Positions 33,845-43,159 of a stretch of 64,000 nucleotides of DNA are shown piece after piece; position 1 is the stretch's first letter, and every line of letters begins with the position of its first letter. Both the position numbers and the translations under genes were made by a program. Under the pieces are notes generated by a model. That model saw nothing but the letters and a program-made list of their open reading frames with translations. It was not told the origin of the DNA and made no database searches. Origin of the DNA: Myxococcota bacterium (GTDB lineage: Bacteria; Myxococcota_A; Bradymonadia; UBA7976; UBA1532). The DNA is taken from contig JAKLJY010000010.1 in NCBI GenBank assembly GCA_023150895.1, positions 29,762 through 93,761 on the forward strand, given 5' to 3'.

Positions 33845-33961
33845 CGTCCCGTTGTCTCCCGTGGGTCCGTGCGGCGCGCCCGAGCCCCGTGAGCGCCGCC
33901 GTGCGCGGGGATCTATCGCAAACGCATCGCGCCCGTGCAAGGCTCGTCCGCCTCGGAAGTG

Positions 33962-33970
33962 TGTTAGGCT
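33962..33970 (+). promoter_or_regulatory. Extended -10 element before the 119-residue protein gene
   Basis: TG-T followed by TAGGCT (33965-33970), nearly the same as the TG-T-TAGGGT element at 17910-17918. No good -35 box is visible at the normal distance. The ATG lies 30 bases downstream. Confidence 0.35.
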
Positions 33971-34000
33971 CGTGCACCCGCTGCTCAACGGACGGCTTGG

Positions 34001-34360
34001 ATGACCCGCGTCGATCTCGTCTCAGGCGCCCTCCCGGCGACCGCCACCGACGGTGTGAAACCGACGCCCGGCGCTTTGGCCCCGGCCGCCGTGGGCGCCG
34101 TCGCCGCCCCCGCCGCGCCGTCGGCTCCGGCGGCGGTCCTCGGCGCCGCGTTCGAGCGTCTCCGTGACGTGGCGCGTGCCCATCCCGGGGCCTCGCCCGA
34201 GACCTGGGTCCGCGAGGCCGTGACGGCGACGCTGGAGACCCGCCTGCCGACGGTGGGCGGGGCCGTGCGCGGGCGCCTCGCCGACCAGATCACCCAGGCG
34301 TTGCTGGACGATCCCGGGACGCGTCAGCGCCTCGCGCGCCTCTTGGGTGACCCGGCGTGA
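34001..34360 (+). CDS. Hypothetical Ala/Pro-rich protein
   Basis: A 119-residue protein with no recognised domain. The first about 50 residues are a low-complexity Ala/Pro/Val stretch, probably disordered. The rest (LGAAFERLRDVARAHP to the end) is helical and ends in RLARLLGDPA. There is no signal peptide. The stop overlaps the next start (GTGA), so it is co-translated with the PEGA protein. The type III genes are nearby but on the other strand, separated by gdh. Confidence 0.55.
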   Translation: MTRVDLVSGALPATATDGVKPTPGALAPAAVGAVAAPAAPSAPAAVLGAAFERLRDVARAHPGASPETWVREAVTATLETRLPTVGGAVRGRLADQITQALLDDPGTRQRLARLLGDPA

Positions 34361-35580
34361 GGCCGCTCGGCGGGTGGCTCTGCACGGGGTTGCTGGCGAC
34401 GCCGGCGCTCACGTTGGCCGCCGAGCGTGCGCCGGTCGCGGTCATCGCCGGTCAGGATGCCGACGATCCGCGGGTGGTGGCGGCGGTCTGGGCCATTCGG
34501 GCGGCCATGGAGCGGGCCCCCGACGTCGCCCCGGTCTCGATCGACGAACGCCTCGGCGAGGATCGCGAGCCGCCGGCCGAGGCGGGTCGGGCGGCGCTCG
34601 TGGAGGGCCGTCAGGCGTTCGGCGACCTCGATCTCGAGCGGGCCGCTCGGGCGCTCGAGGCGGCGGCGCGGCTCCTCGTCCCACTGCCCGACCGGAAGCT
34701 TGAGGCCGTCGAGGCCCTCGACCTCCTGGCGCAGACCCGTGCGGCCGCACGCGACGAGGCCGGCGCGGCGGCGGCGTACCGCCGACTCGTCGTGCTCGAT
34801 CCGGAATTCGAACCCGACATCGAAGCCCTCGGACCGACCGTCGCCAAGGCCTGGCGCAGCGCCGCGGCGGCGCTCGCTGGACCGCCCCCCGGTCCGCTCC
34901 GCGTCGAGTCGTCCATGGCACCGGCGGCGGTCTTCGTGGACGGGCGCTTCGCCGGGGTCACGCCCCATCTGATTCGCCGGCCCGATTCGGCGCCGCTGTC
35001 CCTCGAGCTTCGCGCAGACGGCTTCGCCCCCTGGCGCCGCACGGTGACGCTGCGCCCCGGGCAGAGTGCGGCCCTCGAGCCCGCGCTCGAACCGCTCGGG
35101 CGCTCGCCGCTCCTGTACGACATCCTGGAGAAGCTGCCGGAGCAGATGGACCGGGAAACGACCGGTCCGGCCCTCAAGGACCTCCGATCACTGCTCTTCG
35201 CCGAGCAGGCCGTGCTCGTCGCGGTGCGGGGCGGGGACGTGCAGGCGGCGCTCTTCGACCTCAAGCTCGGGCGACGGGTGCGGTCGCTCCGCTACAGCCC
35301 CGCCGGCGGCACGGCGACGGTGTCCGACGGCTCGGCCATCGTCGAAGCACTCTATGCGGGGGTCGACGCGCTCGCGCCGGGTACGACGGAGCTCGCCGAG
35401 GAGCCGGAGACCCTCGACGCCGGCGGACGAGGACGCCTCGTCGACGCATGGTGGTTCTGGCCGGCCGTCGGCGTCGCGGCGGCGACCGCCGTGGCCGTGC
35501 CCATCATCGTCCTGTCCGGCGACGACGACACGGCCATCCGGGAACGTGATGGTGAAGGAGCGGTCGTCCTGCGCTTCTGA
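34357..35580 (+). CDS. PEGA-domain protein with signal peptide and C-terminal membrane helix
   Basis: A 407-residue exported protein. It has a signal peptide (residues 1-22, ending LAA), a TPR-like helical region (about 70-165), and a PEGA domain (about 185-250: VESSMAPAAVFVDGRF to FAPWRRTVTLRPGQ). A further domain of about 130 residues with no match follows, then a C-terminal membrane helix (WWFWPAVGVAAATAVAVPIIVL) and a short tail. Such proteins are common in Myxococcota next to PEGA kinases, as here; their role is unknown. The end is convergent with the kinase gene. Confidence 0.75.
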   Translation: MRPLGGWLCTGLLATPALTLAAERAPVAVIAGQDADDPRVVAAVWAIRAAMERAPDVAPVSIDERLGEDREPPAEAGRAALVEGRQAFGDLDLERAARALEAAARLLVPLPDRKLEAVEALDLLAQTRAAARDEAGAAAAYRRLVVLDPEFEPDIEALGPTVAKAWRSAAAALAGPPPGPLRVESSMAPAAVFVDGRFAGVTPHLIRRPDSAPLSLELRADGFAPWRRTVTLRPGQSAALEPALEPLGRSPLLYDILEKLPEQMDRETTGPALKDLRSLLFAEQAVLVAVRGGDVQAALFDLKLGRRVRSLRYSPAGGTATVSDGSAIVEALYAGVDALAPGTTELAEEPETLDAGGRGRLVDAWWFWPAVGVAAATAVAVPIIVLSGDDDTAIRERDGEGAVVLRF

Positions 35581-35608
35581 GCCGGCGAGCACGGCCCGTC
35601 GGCCGAGG

Positions 35609-38110
35609 TCAGGGCTCGATGTGACGGATCATCGCCGTCTCACCCGGCCGCACTTCCACGGTGAACGTGCGGCGATAGGGTTTCGGCTCGGATTCGCGGA
35701 TGAGCACGACCCGGTAAGTCGCCGGGCCGAGTTCGTGTTTGTAGAGCGGCGTCTCGCCGACCTGCTCATCGTTGATGTACGCGACGGCCGCGGGTTTCGC
35801 GAGCACGCTCAGATAGCCCGGCCCGACGGGGACGACCTTGATCTCGGGCGGGGCGTCGGTGGCCGGGGCCGCCGTCGCCGGCGCGGCTGGATCTTCGGGG
35901 GGCGCGTCCTCGCCCCGCTGCGACGCCGGTCGGGTGCCGGCCGCCGGCGGTCGGGGGCGCCAGGTCGAGGCGGCGACCGGTGCCGCCGTCTCCGGCGCGC
36001 GGGCCGCTTGCTCGAAATCGAAGCTCACGGTGATCTCGGCATCGCCGAAGAGGCCGACGGACTCCCGCTGGGGCGGGTAACCGGAAAGTTCGGCGATGGC
36101 CGTGTAACCGCCGCCGTTGTCGAGGCCTTCGAACGCCGTCGGGGTGCTGCCGATGACCTGACGGTCGCCCGTGGCCGACTCCAGCGTAATGCGGGCCCCC
36201 CGCGGATTGCTGACGAAACGCAGGTTGACCTTCGCCGGGGCGAGCCGAATCGTCTTGACGGCGACGAGCTGGCCGCCGACCGCCGTGACGCGGCCTTTGT
36301 AGGGGAGATAGCCGGTCTTTTCGAGGCGAATCTCGTGCTCGCCCGGGGTGAGACCCGTGACCCGCATGGGCGTCTGGTCGGCCTCCACGCGGCCGTCGAT
36401 CGTCACCTGAGCCCCGCCGGGCTCACTCGCCAACTCGAGACCCGTGTCGTCCGACCGCTGCGCGGGGGAGAGGTTGATCGTCAGCTTCTGCTCGGTCCCG
36501 GGTTCGAGCAGCAGGTCTTGCGCGTGGGGCTTGTAGCCCTCGGCCTCGACTCTCAGGTGGCGCGTTCCGGCGGTCACGCCGTCCGTCGAAAACGGCGTCG
36601 CGCCCTGATGCAGCAAGGCGTTGTCGAGGAAGATCGTCACCGCGCGCGGTGTGGTCTCGAAGGTCAGCCGCGCCGGGGCCGACTGACCGCTCAGGGCCAT
36701 CCAGACGATGACCCCCGCCACGAGGAGGGCGACCGCGGTGATGCCGATCAGGGCCGCGACGCGTCCATCGCCCGCGCGCCGGGCCGGCAGCGTGGCCTGG
36801 GCAGGCAGGAGCAGCTCGGTGTCCGACAGCGCGGGCCGCGCTTCGCTGGGAAGGGGGCCCGCCGGGGCGGCCGCCGGGGCGCCGAACGCCGGGGGATCGC
36901 GGTGGGCGGGGGGTGTCCCCTGCACGTCCTGCACCGCAATGATGTCCGACGGCTTCTGGTCCCAGATGGAGGTCTCGACCTCGTCGTCCTCCCACGAAAG
37001 CGACGGGAGCTGGGCCTTGAACGCGGGCCCGGTGCCGGCGCGCGGCGGGGGCGGGGCGTCGTTCGGCGTCGGCAGCGTGTCCGGCTCGCGGACGATGCCC
37101 GGCGTCGAGGACGCGCGGCGGGCCTCGGGGATGTTCTCCCGGGCGTACTCCCGGAAGGCCTGGAGTTTGCGCTGCTCGTCGCGGAAGTCCGCGTCGAACG
37201 TGCGCTTCATCCAGCCGCTGAGATCCTTGCGGGCGTAGAACGAGCCCGACTGGTACAGGAACTTCTGCAGGGCGTCCTGGAGCTCGGCCGCGCTCTGGTA
37301 GCGCTCCTCGGGGCTGCGGGAGAGCGCCTTGAGGACGATGCGCTCGAGCTCCGGCGGGATGTCCCGGTTGAGGGAGGCCGGCCGCCGGATGTCGACGTTG
37401 CGGACCTTTTCGAGGGTCGAGAAGTCGCTCTCACCCTGGAAACACCGCTCGAGCGTCAGCAACTCGAAGAGCACGACACCGAGCGAGAAGATGTCGGAGC
37501 GGCGGTCGATGGGCCGGCCCCGCACCTGCTCGGGGCTCATGTACCCGAACTTGCCCTTGAGAATGCCCGCCTGCGTCTTGCTCGCCTTGCCCGCCGCCTT
37601 GGCGATGCCGAAGTCGATCAGCTTCACCTCGCCGTCGTAGCTCACGATGATGTTCTGCGGCGAGACGTCGCGATGGACGAGGTTCAGGGCCTCCTGGCGT
37701 TCGTTCTTTTTGTTGTGCGCGTATTCGAGGGCCTCGCAGACCTCCTTGACGATGTGACACGTCATGGGGATGTCGATGCGCTCGTTGCGCTTGCGCACGC
37801 GATCAAACAGGGCGCGGAGGTCCTTGCCCTGCACGAACTCCATCGCGATGAAGTAGGAGTTCTCCGCGTTTCCGAGCTCGAAGATCTGCCCGATGTTGGC
37901 GTGGTTCAACTGAACCGCGATCTTCGCTTCGTCGATGAACATCTCGATGAACTCCTGGTCCTCCGAGATGTTGGGGAGCACGCGTTTGACCGCGAAGAGG
38001 CGCTCGAAGCCTTCGACCCCGTACGAGACGCCCTTGAACACCTCGGCCATGCCGCCGATGTTCACGCGCTCGATGAGGTAGTAATTGCCGAATTTGAGCG
38101 GATCGCGCAA
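35609..38110 (-). CDS. Transmembrane Ser/Thr protein kinase with four PEGA-like repeats
   Basis: An 833-residue eukaryote-like kinase. The kinase domain (about 8-280) has the glycine loop region ERVNIGGMAEVF, Lys42 in AVKRV, VHRDVSPQN, LIDFGIAKA and GYMSPEQVRG. A juxtamembrane linker follows. One membrane helix lies near 450-475, then four extracytoplasmic PEGA-like repeats; sentences such as GARITLES...GLDNGGGYTA show the beta pattern. The C-terminal repeat is preceded by an Ala/Pro linker. A TTG start is used. Ligand and substrates are unknown. A promoter is visible upstream. Confidence 0.9.
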   Translation of the reverse strand: MRDPLKFGNYYLIERVNIGGMAEVFKGVSYGVEGFERLFAVKRVLPNISEDQEFIEMFIDEAKIAVQLNHANIGQIFELGNAENSYFIAMEFVQGKDLRALFDRVRKRNERIDIPMTCHIVKEVCEALEYAHNKKNERQEALNLVHRDVSPQNIIVSYDGEVKLIDFGIAKAAGKASKTQAGILKGKFGYMSPEQVRGRPIDRRSDIFSLGVVLFELLTLERCFQGESDFSTLEKVRNVDIRRPASLNRDIPPELERIVLKALSRSPEERYQSAAELQDALQKFLYQSGSFYARKDLSGWMKRTFDADFRDEQRKLQAFREYARENIPEARRASSTPGIVREPDTLPTPNDAPPPPRAGTGPAFKAQLPSLSWEDDEVETSIWDQKPSDIIAVQDVQGTPPAHRDPPAFGAPAAAPAGPLPSEARPALSDTELLLPAQATLPARRAGDGRVAALIGITAVALLVAGVIVWMALSGQSAPARLTFETTPRAVTIFLDNALLHQGATPFSTDGVTAGTRHLRVEAEGYKPHAQDLLLEPGTEQKLTINLSPAQRSDDTGLELASEPGGAQVTIDGRVEADQTPMRVTGLTPGEHEIRLEKTGYLPYKGRVTAVGGQLVAVKTIRLAPAKVNLRFVSNPRGARITLESATGDRQVIGSTPTAFEGLDNGGGYTAIAELSGYPPQRESVGLFGDAEITVSFDFEQAARAPETAAPVAASTWRPRPPAAGTRPASQRGEDAPPEDPAAPATAAPATDAPPEIKVVPVGPGYLSVLAKPAAVAYINDEQVGETPLYKHELGPATYRVVLIRESEPKPYRRTFTVEVRPGETAMIRHIEP

Positions 38111-38151
38111 ACGGGTTTCCCGACCGAAATCCTGGGAAAAATCAGCGCGGG

Positions 38152-38180
38152 ACGTTATGGGATGCGGCGCGGCAAGTCAA
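38152..38180 (-). promoter_or_regulatory. Promoter of the Ser/Thr kinase gene
   Basis: On the minus strand: TTGACT (38180-38175), a 17-base spacer, then TAACGT (38157-38152). This predicts a start near 38145 and a leader of about 35 bases before the TTG at 38110. Confidence 0.6.
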
Positions 38181-38211
38181 CGCGCAGGCGCAGTCCCCTT
38201 GCCCCGGGACG

Positions 38212-39672
38212 TCAGTTCGTGAGGGCCTCGGCCGGTTCGAGGCGGGCAGCCGCGTTGGCGGGGAAAAACGCCCCGAAGACGCAGAAGAGCGCGGCGAAGC
38301 CGACCGCCGTCGGCCACAGCCACACGGGGAAGAGGAAAAAGGTGTCCGGCTTGTACGGGAAGTCGGGCAGGCGACCCCCGAGGAGGTCGGCGGCCTGCGC
38401 GGCCCCGAAGCCGAGGGCGGCGCCCGTCACGCCGGCGAGCAGGCCGATGACGAGGGCCTCGCTGAGGATGATCGCCCGCACGTCGCCGCGGCTCGCGCCG
38501 ACGGCGCGCATGACGCCGATCTCCCGCTTTCGCTGGAACACGATCATGTAGAACGTGTGGCTGATGTTCACCGCCGCGATACCGACGATGATCACGCTGA
38601 TGAGCGAGAAGACGAGCGTGATGATGTTGATGAGCATGCCGGCCTGCTCGGCGCGCTCCGTCTTGTCCGCGAGGTCGAACCCGGCGTCCTTGACCTGTTT
38701 GGCGATGCGCGGCACCTGCCCCTGATCGTTCACCTGCAGGAGCATGCTCTGGTAGGTGCGGGCGGCCTCTTCGCCGGCGAAGCGCGCGTTGAGGCGCTTG
38801 ACGACCCCGAGCGGAATCGTCGCGCCGAGGGCGATGGCCTTGTCGCTGAACCCGACGAGTCGGAGCCGGCGGGTGATGGGCTTGGCGTTCTGCGAGGCGC
38901 CGAGGAAGCTCTTGCCGAAGGTGACGTTGACCTGGAAGCCGAGGATGGCGCCCTGCGAGAGGCGGGGCAGTTTGCGGCTCGTCGAGGTGAAGGCCGTGGC
39001 GAGGCTGCCGTTGTAGAGCTCGAGCAGGTGGTGGCTGACGATGGCCGGGATCGGCCGTTCGCAGCGCCCGGTGTCCTCCGCACAATAGGTGTCCCCCGGG
39101 CACCCGGCCGCGGCCTCGTCGTCGACGTAGGTGCAGGCCTGCCCGACGCAGGCCCCGCCTTCGCAGGTGCGCCCCGGACCGCACTCGGCGGCGCCCGTGC
39201 AGGCCTGCGGGGCGTCCGGATCGGCGAACGCGCCGGCGTCGGGCAGCTCCGCGGCGACGAGGCTCGGATCGACCCCGTCCGCGATGAGCTCGAACCACAT
39301 GTCCTTGCCGAGGAACTTCTTGCCGCCCCACCCGCGCGACGGGAACGTGAACTTCATCTTGGGGAACACCCCGTCGACGCCGGGGAGGGTGGCGAGCTCG
39401 GACGCGACCTGATCGTCGAGCGCGCGGGTGCCGCCGAGGCCGAGGAACGAGTCCGTCTGCGTCAGGCCCGTGTCGAAGGTGCGCCGGGTGATCTCGATCT
39501 GGTTGGCGATGAAGATCTTGCCGAGCACGACCTGCTTGATGCCCTGCCCGAGCCCGATGAAAAAGACGAACGTCGCGACACCGACGACGATGCCGATGCC
39601 GCTCATGAAGAAGCTCTTCTTCGAGCGGGCGGCGTTCTGACGGACCAGGGAGGCGATGGCGGCGGGTTTCAC
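38212..39672 (-). CDS. MacB/FtsX-type ABC transporter permease with a cysteine-rich insertion
   Basis: A 486-residue permease with one N-terminal membrane helix (about 22-44), a large extracytoplasmic domain and three C-terminal helices (about 345-375, 400-430 and 450-475). The FtsX signature FQRKREIGVMRAVGAS lies between them. Within the extracytoplasmic domain, residues 158-204 contain eight cysteines in a C-x5-C-x5-C-x4-C-x4-C spacing plus three more, unlike ordinary MacB or LolC/E proteins. Such a segment should form disulfides. It overlaps the ATPase gene by four bases (ATGA). The exported substrate is unknown. Confidence 0.88.
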   Translation of the reverse strand: MKPAAIASLVRQNAARSKKSFFMSGIGIVVGVATFVFFIGLGQGIKQVVLGKIFIANQIEITRRTFDTGLTQTDSFLGLGGTRALDDQVASELATLPGVDGVFPKMKFTFPSRGWGGKKFLGKDMWFELIADGVDPSLVAAELPDAGAFADPDAPQACTGAAECGPGRTCEGGACVGQACTYVDDEAAAGCPGDTYCAEDTGRCERPIPAIVSHHLLELYNGSLATAFTSTSRKLPRLSQGAILGFQVNVTFGKSFLGASQNAKPITRRLRLVGFSDKAIALGATIPLGVVKRLNARFAGEEAARTYQSMLLQVNDQGQVPRIAKQVKDAGFDLADKTERAEQAGMLINIITLVFSLISVIIVGIAAVNISHTFYMIVFQRKREIGVMRAVGASRGDVRAIILSEALVIGLLAGVTGAALGFGAAQAADLLGGRLPDFPYKPDTFFLFPVWLWPTAVGFAALFCVFGAFFPANAAARLEPAEALTN

Positions 39673-40370
39673 GCGGTCGCCCCCCCGGCCGTCGCCTCGG
39701 TGCCGTCGCTGACGATGCGGCCGTCTTCAATCCGGATGACGCGCCGCGCCGCCGACGAGACGCGGGTCTCGTGCGTGATGATGACCACGGTGTAGCCCTC
39801 GGCGTTGAGCGAGCGGAACGTCTCGATGATCTGCTGGCCGGTCGTCGAGTCGAGGCTGCCCGTCGGCTCGTCGCACAGCAGGATGCGGGGCTTGAAGAAG
39901 AGGGCGCGGGCGATGGCCACCCGCTGTTTCTGCCCGCCGCTGAGGTTGCGGGGCGTCTCGCCGACCTTGTGGCCGAGCCCGACGTGCTCGAGCGCCTCGC
40001 GGGCGCGCTGCCGGGGGTCGCCGGCGAAGGGGGCGCGCGTGAAGTGAAAGGGCAGGAGCACGTTCTGCTCGCACGTCAAGTGGTCGAGCAGGCTGAACTG
40101 CTGAAAAACGAACCCGATGTGCCGATTGCGGAACGCGGCCAGCGCGGCGTCGGACAGGCCGTGCAGGTCGTTGCCGGCGACGGTCACGGTGCCCGTATAG
40201 CTCCGGTCGAGACCACCGAAGATGTTGAGCAGCGTCGTCTTGCCGGAGCCCGAGGTGCCGACGATGGCACACAGCTCACCCTCGGTGATGTGCAGGTCGA
40301 TGTCCCGCAGGGCATACTCCTCGCGGGCGGCCGTGCGGTAGCGTTTGCTGACCTTGTCCAGGCGGATCAT
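39669..40370 (-). CDS. ABC transporter ATP-binding protein (MacB/LolD type)
   Basis: A 233-residue ATPase partner of the FtsX-type permease downstream. Walker A is GTSGSGKTT, then the Q-loop in [13 protein letters not shown] (typical of the LolD/MacB group), signature NLSGGQKQR, Walker [13 protein letters not shown] and the switch His in IITHE. All ATPase motifs are intact. ATG 40370 sits two bases from a perfect inverted repeat that may control it. Confidence 0.93.
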   Translation of the reverse strand: MIRLDKVSKRYRTAAREEYALRDIDLHITEGELCAIVGTSGSGKTTLLNIFGGLDRSYTGTVTVAGNDLHGLSDAALAAFRNRHIGFVFQQFSLLDHLTCEQNVLLPFHFTRAPFAGDPRQRAREALEHVGLGHKVGETPRNLSGGQKQRVAIARALFFKPRILLCDEPTGSLDSTTGQQIIETFRSLNAEGYTVVIITHETRVSSAARRVIRIEDGRIVSDGTEATAGGATA

Positions 40371-40372
40371 GG

Positions 40373-40388
40373 GCGGGTTGTAACCCGC
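40373..40388. promoter_or_regulatory. Inverted repeat GCGGGTT-GT-AACCCGC between divergent genes
   Basis: Seven-base perfect arms around a two-base centre, located between the ABC ATPase start (40370, minus) and the outer-membrane-like gene (40448, plus). It covers TTGTAA, a possible -35 box for a plus-strand promoter whose -10 would be TACAGG 18 bases on. This placement suits a repressor site for one or both genes. Confidence 0.4.
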
Positions 40389-40447
40389 GCCCCGGGTGCT
40401 GTACAGGAGTGTCCGACGCGTTCCCGTCCGAATCGAAAGGTCCTGCC

Positions 40448-40966
40448 ATGCGCGCCGTCGCCCCCCGCTCCCTTCTGCCGCTCGTGTTCGCCGGCCTCGC
40501 CGGCCTGCCGTCAACCGCCGCCGCCGAGATGGACGCCGGGCCGTTTGCCGAGGGCAGCATCCGCATCTCGGCCATCGTGGGCGTGGCGCAGCAGATCGAC
40601 AACACCGCGTTCATCCTCGGCGCCGGCGCGGGGTACTACATCGTCGACGGGCTCGAGCTCGGCCTCGAGGGCGAGTACTGGATCAACTCCGACCCGTCGA
40701 TCTCGAAGATCAGCCCCAATGCGCGGTACGTGCTCTGGTTCGTGCCGGTGCTGAAACCCTACGTCGGGGCGTTCTACCGCCATCTCTTCGTCGGCGCGCC
40801 CTTCGACGACATGGACTCGCTCGGCGGGCGCGCGGGCGCTTTCTGGGTCAGCGGCGGCGGTTCGTACTTCGGCGGCGGCGTCGTCCACGAAATCTACGTG
40901 AAGGGCTGCGAAGGCGACGACTGCAGCGAGACCTACCCCGAGATCGTCCTCTCGTTCAGCTTCTGA
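40448..40966 (+). CDS. Predicted outer-membrane beta-barrel protein
   Basis: A 172-residue protein with a cleavable signal peptide ([19 protein letters not shown]) and alternating hydrophobic strands containing many Gly/Tyr/Phe. It ends in LSFSF, a terminal phenylalanine typical of proteins assembled by the Bam complex. It resembles small eight-stranded barrels (OmpW/OmpA-like). A loop with two cysteines ([10 protein letters not shown]) is near the end. The ATG at 40448 was preferred to an upstream GTG because it gives a clean signal peptide. Confidence 0.7.
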   Translation: MRAVAPRSLLPLVFAGLAGLPSTAAAEMDAGPFAEGSIRISAIVGVAQQIDNTAFILGAGAGYYIVDGLELGLEGEYWINSDPSISKISPNARYVLWFVPVLKPYVGAFYRHLFVGAPFDDMDSLGGRAGAFWVSGGGSYFGGGVVHEIYVKGCEGDDCSETYPEIVLSFSF

Positions 40967-40973
40967 GCCGGCC

Positions 40974-42023
40974 ATGACCGCCCCCGGCGACTTTCGCTCC
41001 GACACGGTCACGCGGCCGACGGCCGGCATGCTGCGTGCGATGACCGAGGCGTCCGTCGGCGACGACGTCTTCGGGGACGACCCCACGGTCGCCGCGCTCC
41101 AGGCCCGCGCGGCGGCCCTGCTCGGGGTCGAGGCGGCCCTCTTCGTGCCGAGCGGCACGATGGCGAACCAGATCGCGATGCTGACCCACTGCCGCCCGGG
41201 CGACGACGTCCTCGTGGGGGAAGGCTCGCACAGCTACCTCTACGAGGGCGGGGGGGGCGCGGCGCTCGCCGGCGTGCAGTTCACCCTCGTCGGCACGGGC
41301 GGGCTCTTCGACGCGGCGGAGCTCCTCGCCGCGGTCAAGGGCCCGGACGCCAGCGGCCACGCACCGCCGACGCGCCTGCTGATGCTGGAGAACACGCACA
41401 ACCGCGGCGGCGGTCGCATCTGGGCGCCCGATCGATTTGCCGCGGTCGTGGCCGCCGCGCGCAGCCGCGAGCTGGCCATCCACCTCGACGGGGCGCGGCT
41501 TTTCAACGCCGCGGTGGCGACGGGCCTGCCGCCGTCCACCTGGGCCGCCCGGGTCGACTCGGTGTCGTTCTGTCTCTCGAAGGGGCTCGGCTGCCCGGTC
41601 GGCTCGCTCCTGTGCGGCAGCGAGGCCTTCGTCCGTCGCGCACACCGCTATCGCAAGATGCTCGGCGGGGGCATGCGGCAGTCCGGTCTGCTGGCGGCGG
41701 CCGGTCTATATGCGCTCGAGCACCACATCGAACGCCTCGCCGAAGACCACCGGCGCGCGCGGCGCCTCGCGGAGGGACTCGCCCGGTTGCCCGGCCTGCG
41801 AATCGATCCGGCGGGCGTCGAAACGAACATCGTCATCGCCGAGCTCGAGCCCGGCGCACCGACCCCCGCGGCGTTCTGCGCGGCCCTCGCCACAGCCGCC
41901 CGGGCGCTCCCGTTCGGGCCCCGGGCCGTGCGGTTCGTCACGCACCTCGACGTGACCGACGCCGACGTCGAGCGCGCCCTGAGTGCCGCCGCGTCCGTCC
42001 TGGGGGAGGGTCGCGGGCCGTGA
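40974..42023 (+). CDS. ltaE: Low-specificity L-threonine aldolase
   Basis: This PLP enzyme splits L-threonine or allo-threonine to glycine and acetaldehyde. The 349-residue protein opens with the family start [21 protein letters not shown] and [12 protein letters not shown]. It has the ENTHNRGGG and [10 protein letters not shown] segments and the PLP-binding lysine in [13 protein letters not shown]. It follows the outer-membrane-like gene after seven bases, and its stop overlaps the next start (GTGA). Confidence 0.9.
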   Translation: MTAPGDFRSDTVTRPTAGMLRAMTEASVGDDVFGDDPTVAALQARAAALLGVEAALFVPSGTMANQIAMLTHCRPGDDVLVGEGSHSYLYEGGGGAALAGVQFTLVGTGGLFDAAELLAAVKGPDASGHAPPTRLLMLENTHNRGGGRIWAPDRFAAVVAAARSRELAIHLDGARLFNAAVATGLPPSTWAARVDSVSFCLSKGLGCPVGSLLCGSEAFVRRAHRYRKMLGGGMRQSGLLAAAGLYALEHHIERLAEDHRRARRLAEGLARLPGLRIDPAGVETNIVIAELEPGAPTPAAFCAALATAARALPFGPRAVRFVTHLDVTDADVERALSAAASVLGEGRGP

Positions 42024-43159
42024 CGCGGCGCGGGCTTGCCGGGCTGCTGGCCCTGGTCCTCGTCGTCACGGGCTGCGCGGGCGATGGCGCGCGGCGCCGG
42101 CGCATCGAGCAAGACGCCCGCTACGCCGCGGCCGAGCGCGCGTTCAGCAACCGGGCCCATGCAGAGGCCGAGCGCCTCTTTCTCGAGGTCGGCGCCGATG
42201 CGGCCGCCGCCGGCGATGCACCGACGGTCGCGCTGGCGGCCTACCGGCGGGCGCAGATCCGCGAGCGCGCAGGCCGTTTCGACGAGGCCCTGGCCCTGTA
42301 TCGCGAAGCCGAAGGGCAGCGCGGGACGGAGCGCGCCGCCTTCGCCGCGTGGCGGCAGGCGAAGCTGATGATCGAGGGGCATGGGCGCCTCGTGGAGGGG
42401 CGGGCGGCCCTGATGCGGGTCATCGACACCTATCCGACGTTCTCCGCGGCGGACAAGGCGGCGAAGTACCTGGGCATTCGCCGGCAGGAGGCCGAGCGAC
42501 ACGATCGACGCAACGACGTGGAGATCGTCCGCTGGATGCGCGCGGCGGCCGACCGTCACCGCGACGCGACGGTGGGCGACAACCTGCTCTTTTTCGCCGC
42601 CTGGGCGCAGGTCTTCCGGTTGGGCGACCTCGGTGGCGCCCGGGACACCCTGCGGACGCTCGCCGAGCGATACCACGTCACGCCGCTGCTCGACGACGCG
42701 CTCTTTCTGCTCGCGGCGATCGAACGTCGACAGGGGCGCATCGACGAGGCCGTCGAGGTCTACGAGGCCCTGCTGCGCCTCCGCGTGGATCAGGACTATC
42801 TCGTCGGCGACTTCAGGGCGAAACGCCTCGACGACGCCGCCCTCGCCGTCGGCCTCGTTCACCTGCACCTGCGCCGGGACGCAAGCGCGGCCATCGCTGC
42901 GTTTCGACGCGTCATCGACGAGTTCCCGACCTCGGTCTTCCGGGATGACGGCTTCTGGGGCCTCGCCGTCGCGCAGGCGGCGGCGGGCGACGACGCGGCG
43001 GCCCGTGACACGCTGCGCGGCCTGTTGCGGGAGCGACCCGACTCCCGCTTCGCGCGCCGGGCGACGGACGTCCTGGATGGCCGCGCCGCGTTCCCGCCGC
43101 CCGATCCGGCGAGCGCGCGCACGTCGCTGGCGCACCCGTCGGGAAAGGGCGAGCTGTGA
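42020..43159 (+). CDS. TPR-type lipoprotein
   Basis: A 379-residue protein with a lipobox VVTGC (Cys18) and tetratricopeptide-like helical repeats over most of its length (for example [26 protein letters not shown], and similar repeats near residues 225-260 and 285-320). The layout resembles outer-membrane assembly or cell-division lipoproteins such as BamD or CpoB, but the family is unclear. GTG 42020 overlaps the aldolase stop, and the gene overlaps the first ATPase gene of the MCE operon by four bases, so it is probably part of that system. Confidence 0.75.
   Translation: MTRRGLAGLLALVLVVTGCAGDGARRRRIEQDARYAAAERAFSNRAHAEAERLFLEVGADAAAAGDAPTVALAAYRRAQIRERAGRFDEALALYREAEGQRGTERAAFAAWRQAKLMIEGHGRLVEGRAALMRVIDTYPTFSAADKAAKYLGIRRQEAERHDRRNDVEIVRWMRAAADRHRDATVGDNLLFFAAWAQVFRLGDLGGARDTLRTLAERYHVTPLLDDALFLLAAIERRQGRIDEAVEVYEALLRLRVDQDYLVGDFRAKRLDDAALAVGLVHLHLRRDASAAIAAFRRVIDEFPTSVFRDDGFWGLAVAQAAAGDDAAARDTLRGLLRERPDSRFARRATDVLDGRAAFPPPDPASARTSLAHPSGKGEL

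Noticed and set aside
32586..33977. Alternative minus-strand frame over gdh
   Set aside because: It is an out-of-frame shadow; the true frame has the glutamate dehydrogenase catalytic and nucleotide-binding motifs.
35066..38551. Long plus-strand open frame (1161 codons) opposite the Ser/Thr kinase
   Set aside because: Arg/Gly-rich shadow typical of GC-rich DNA; the minus strand encodes a full kinase with intact motifs.
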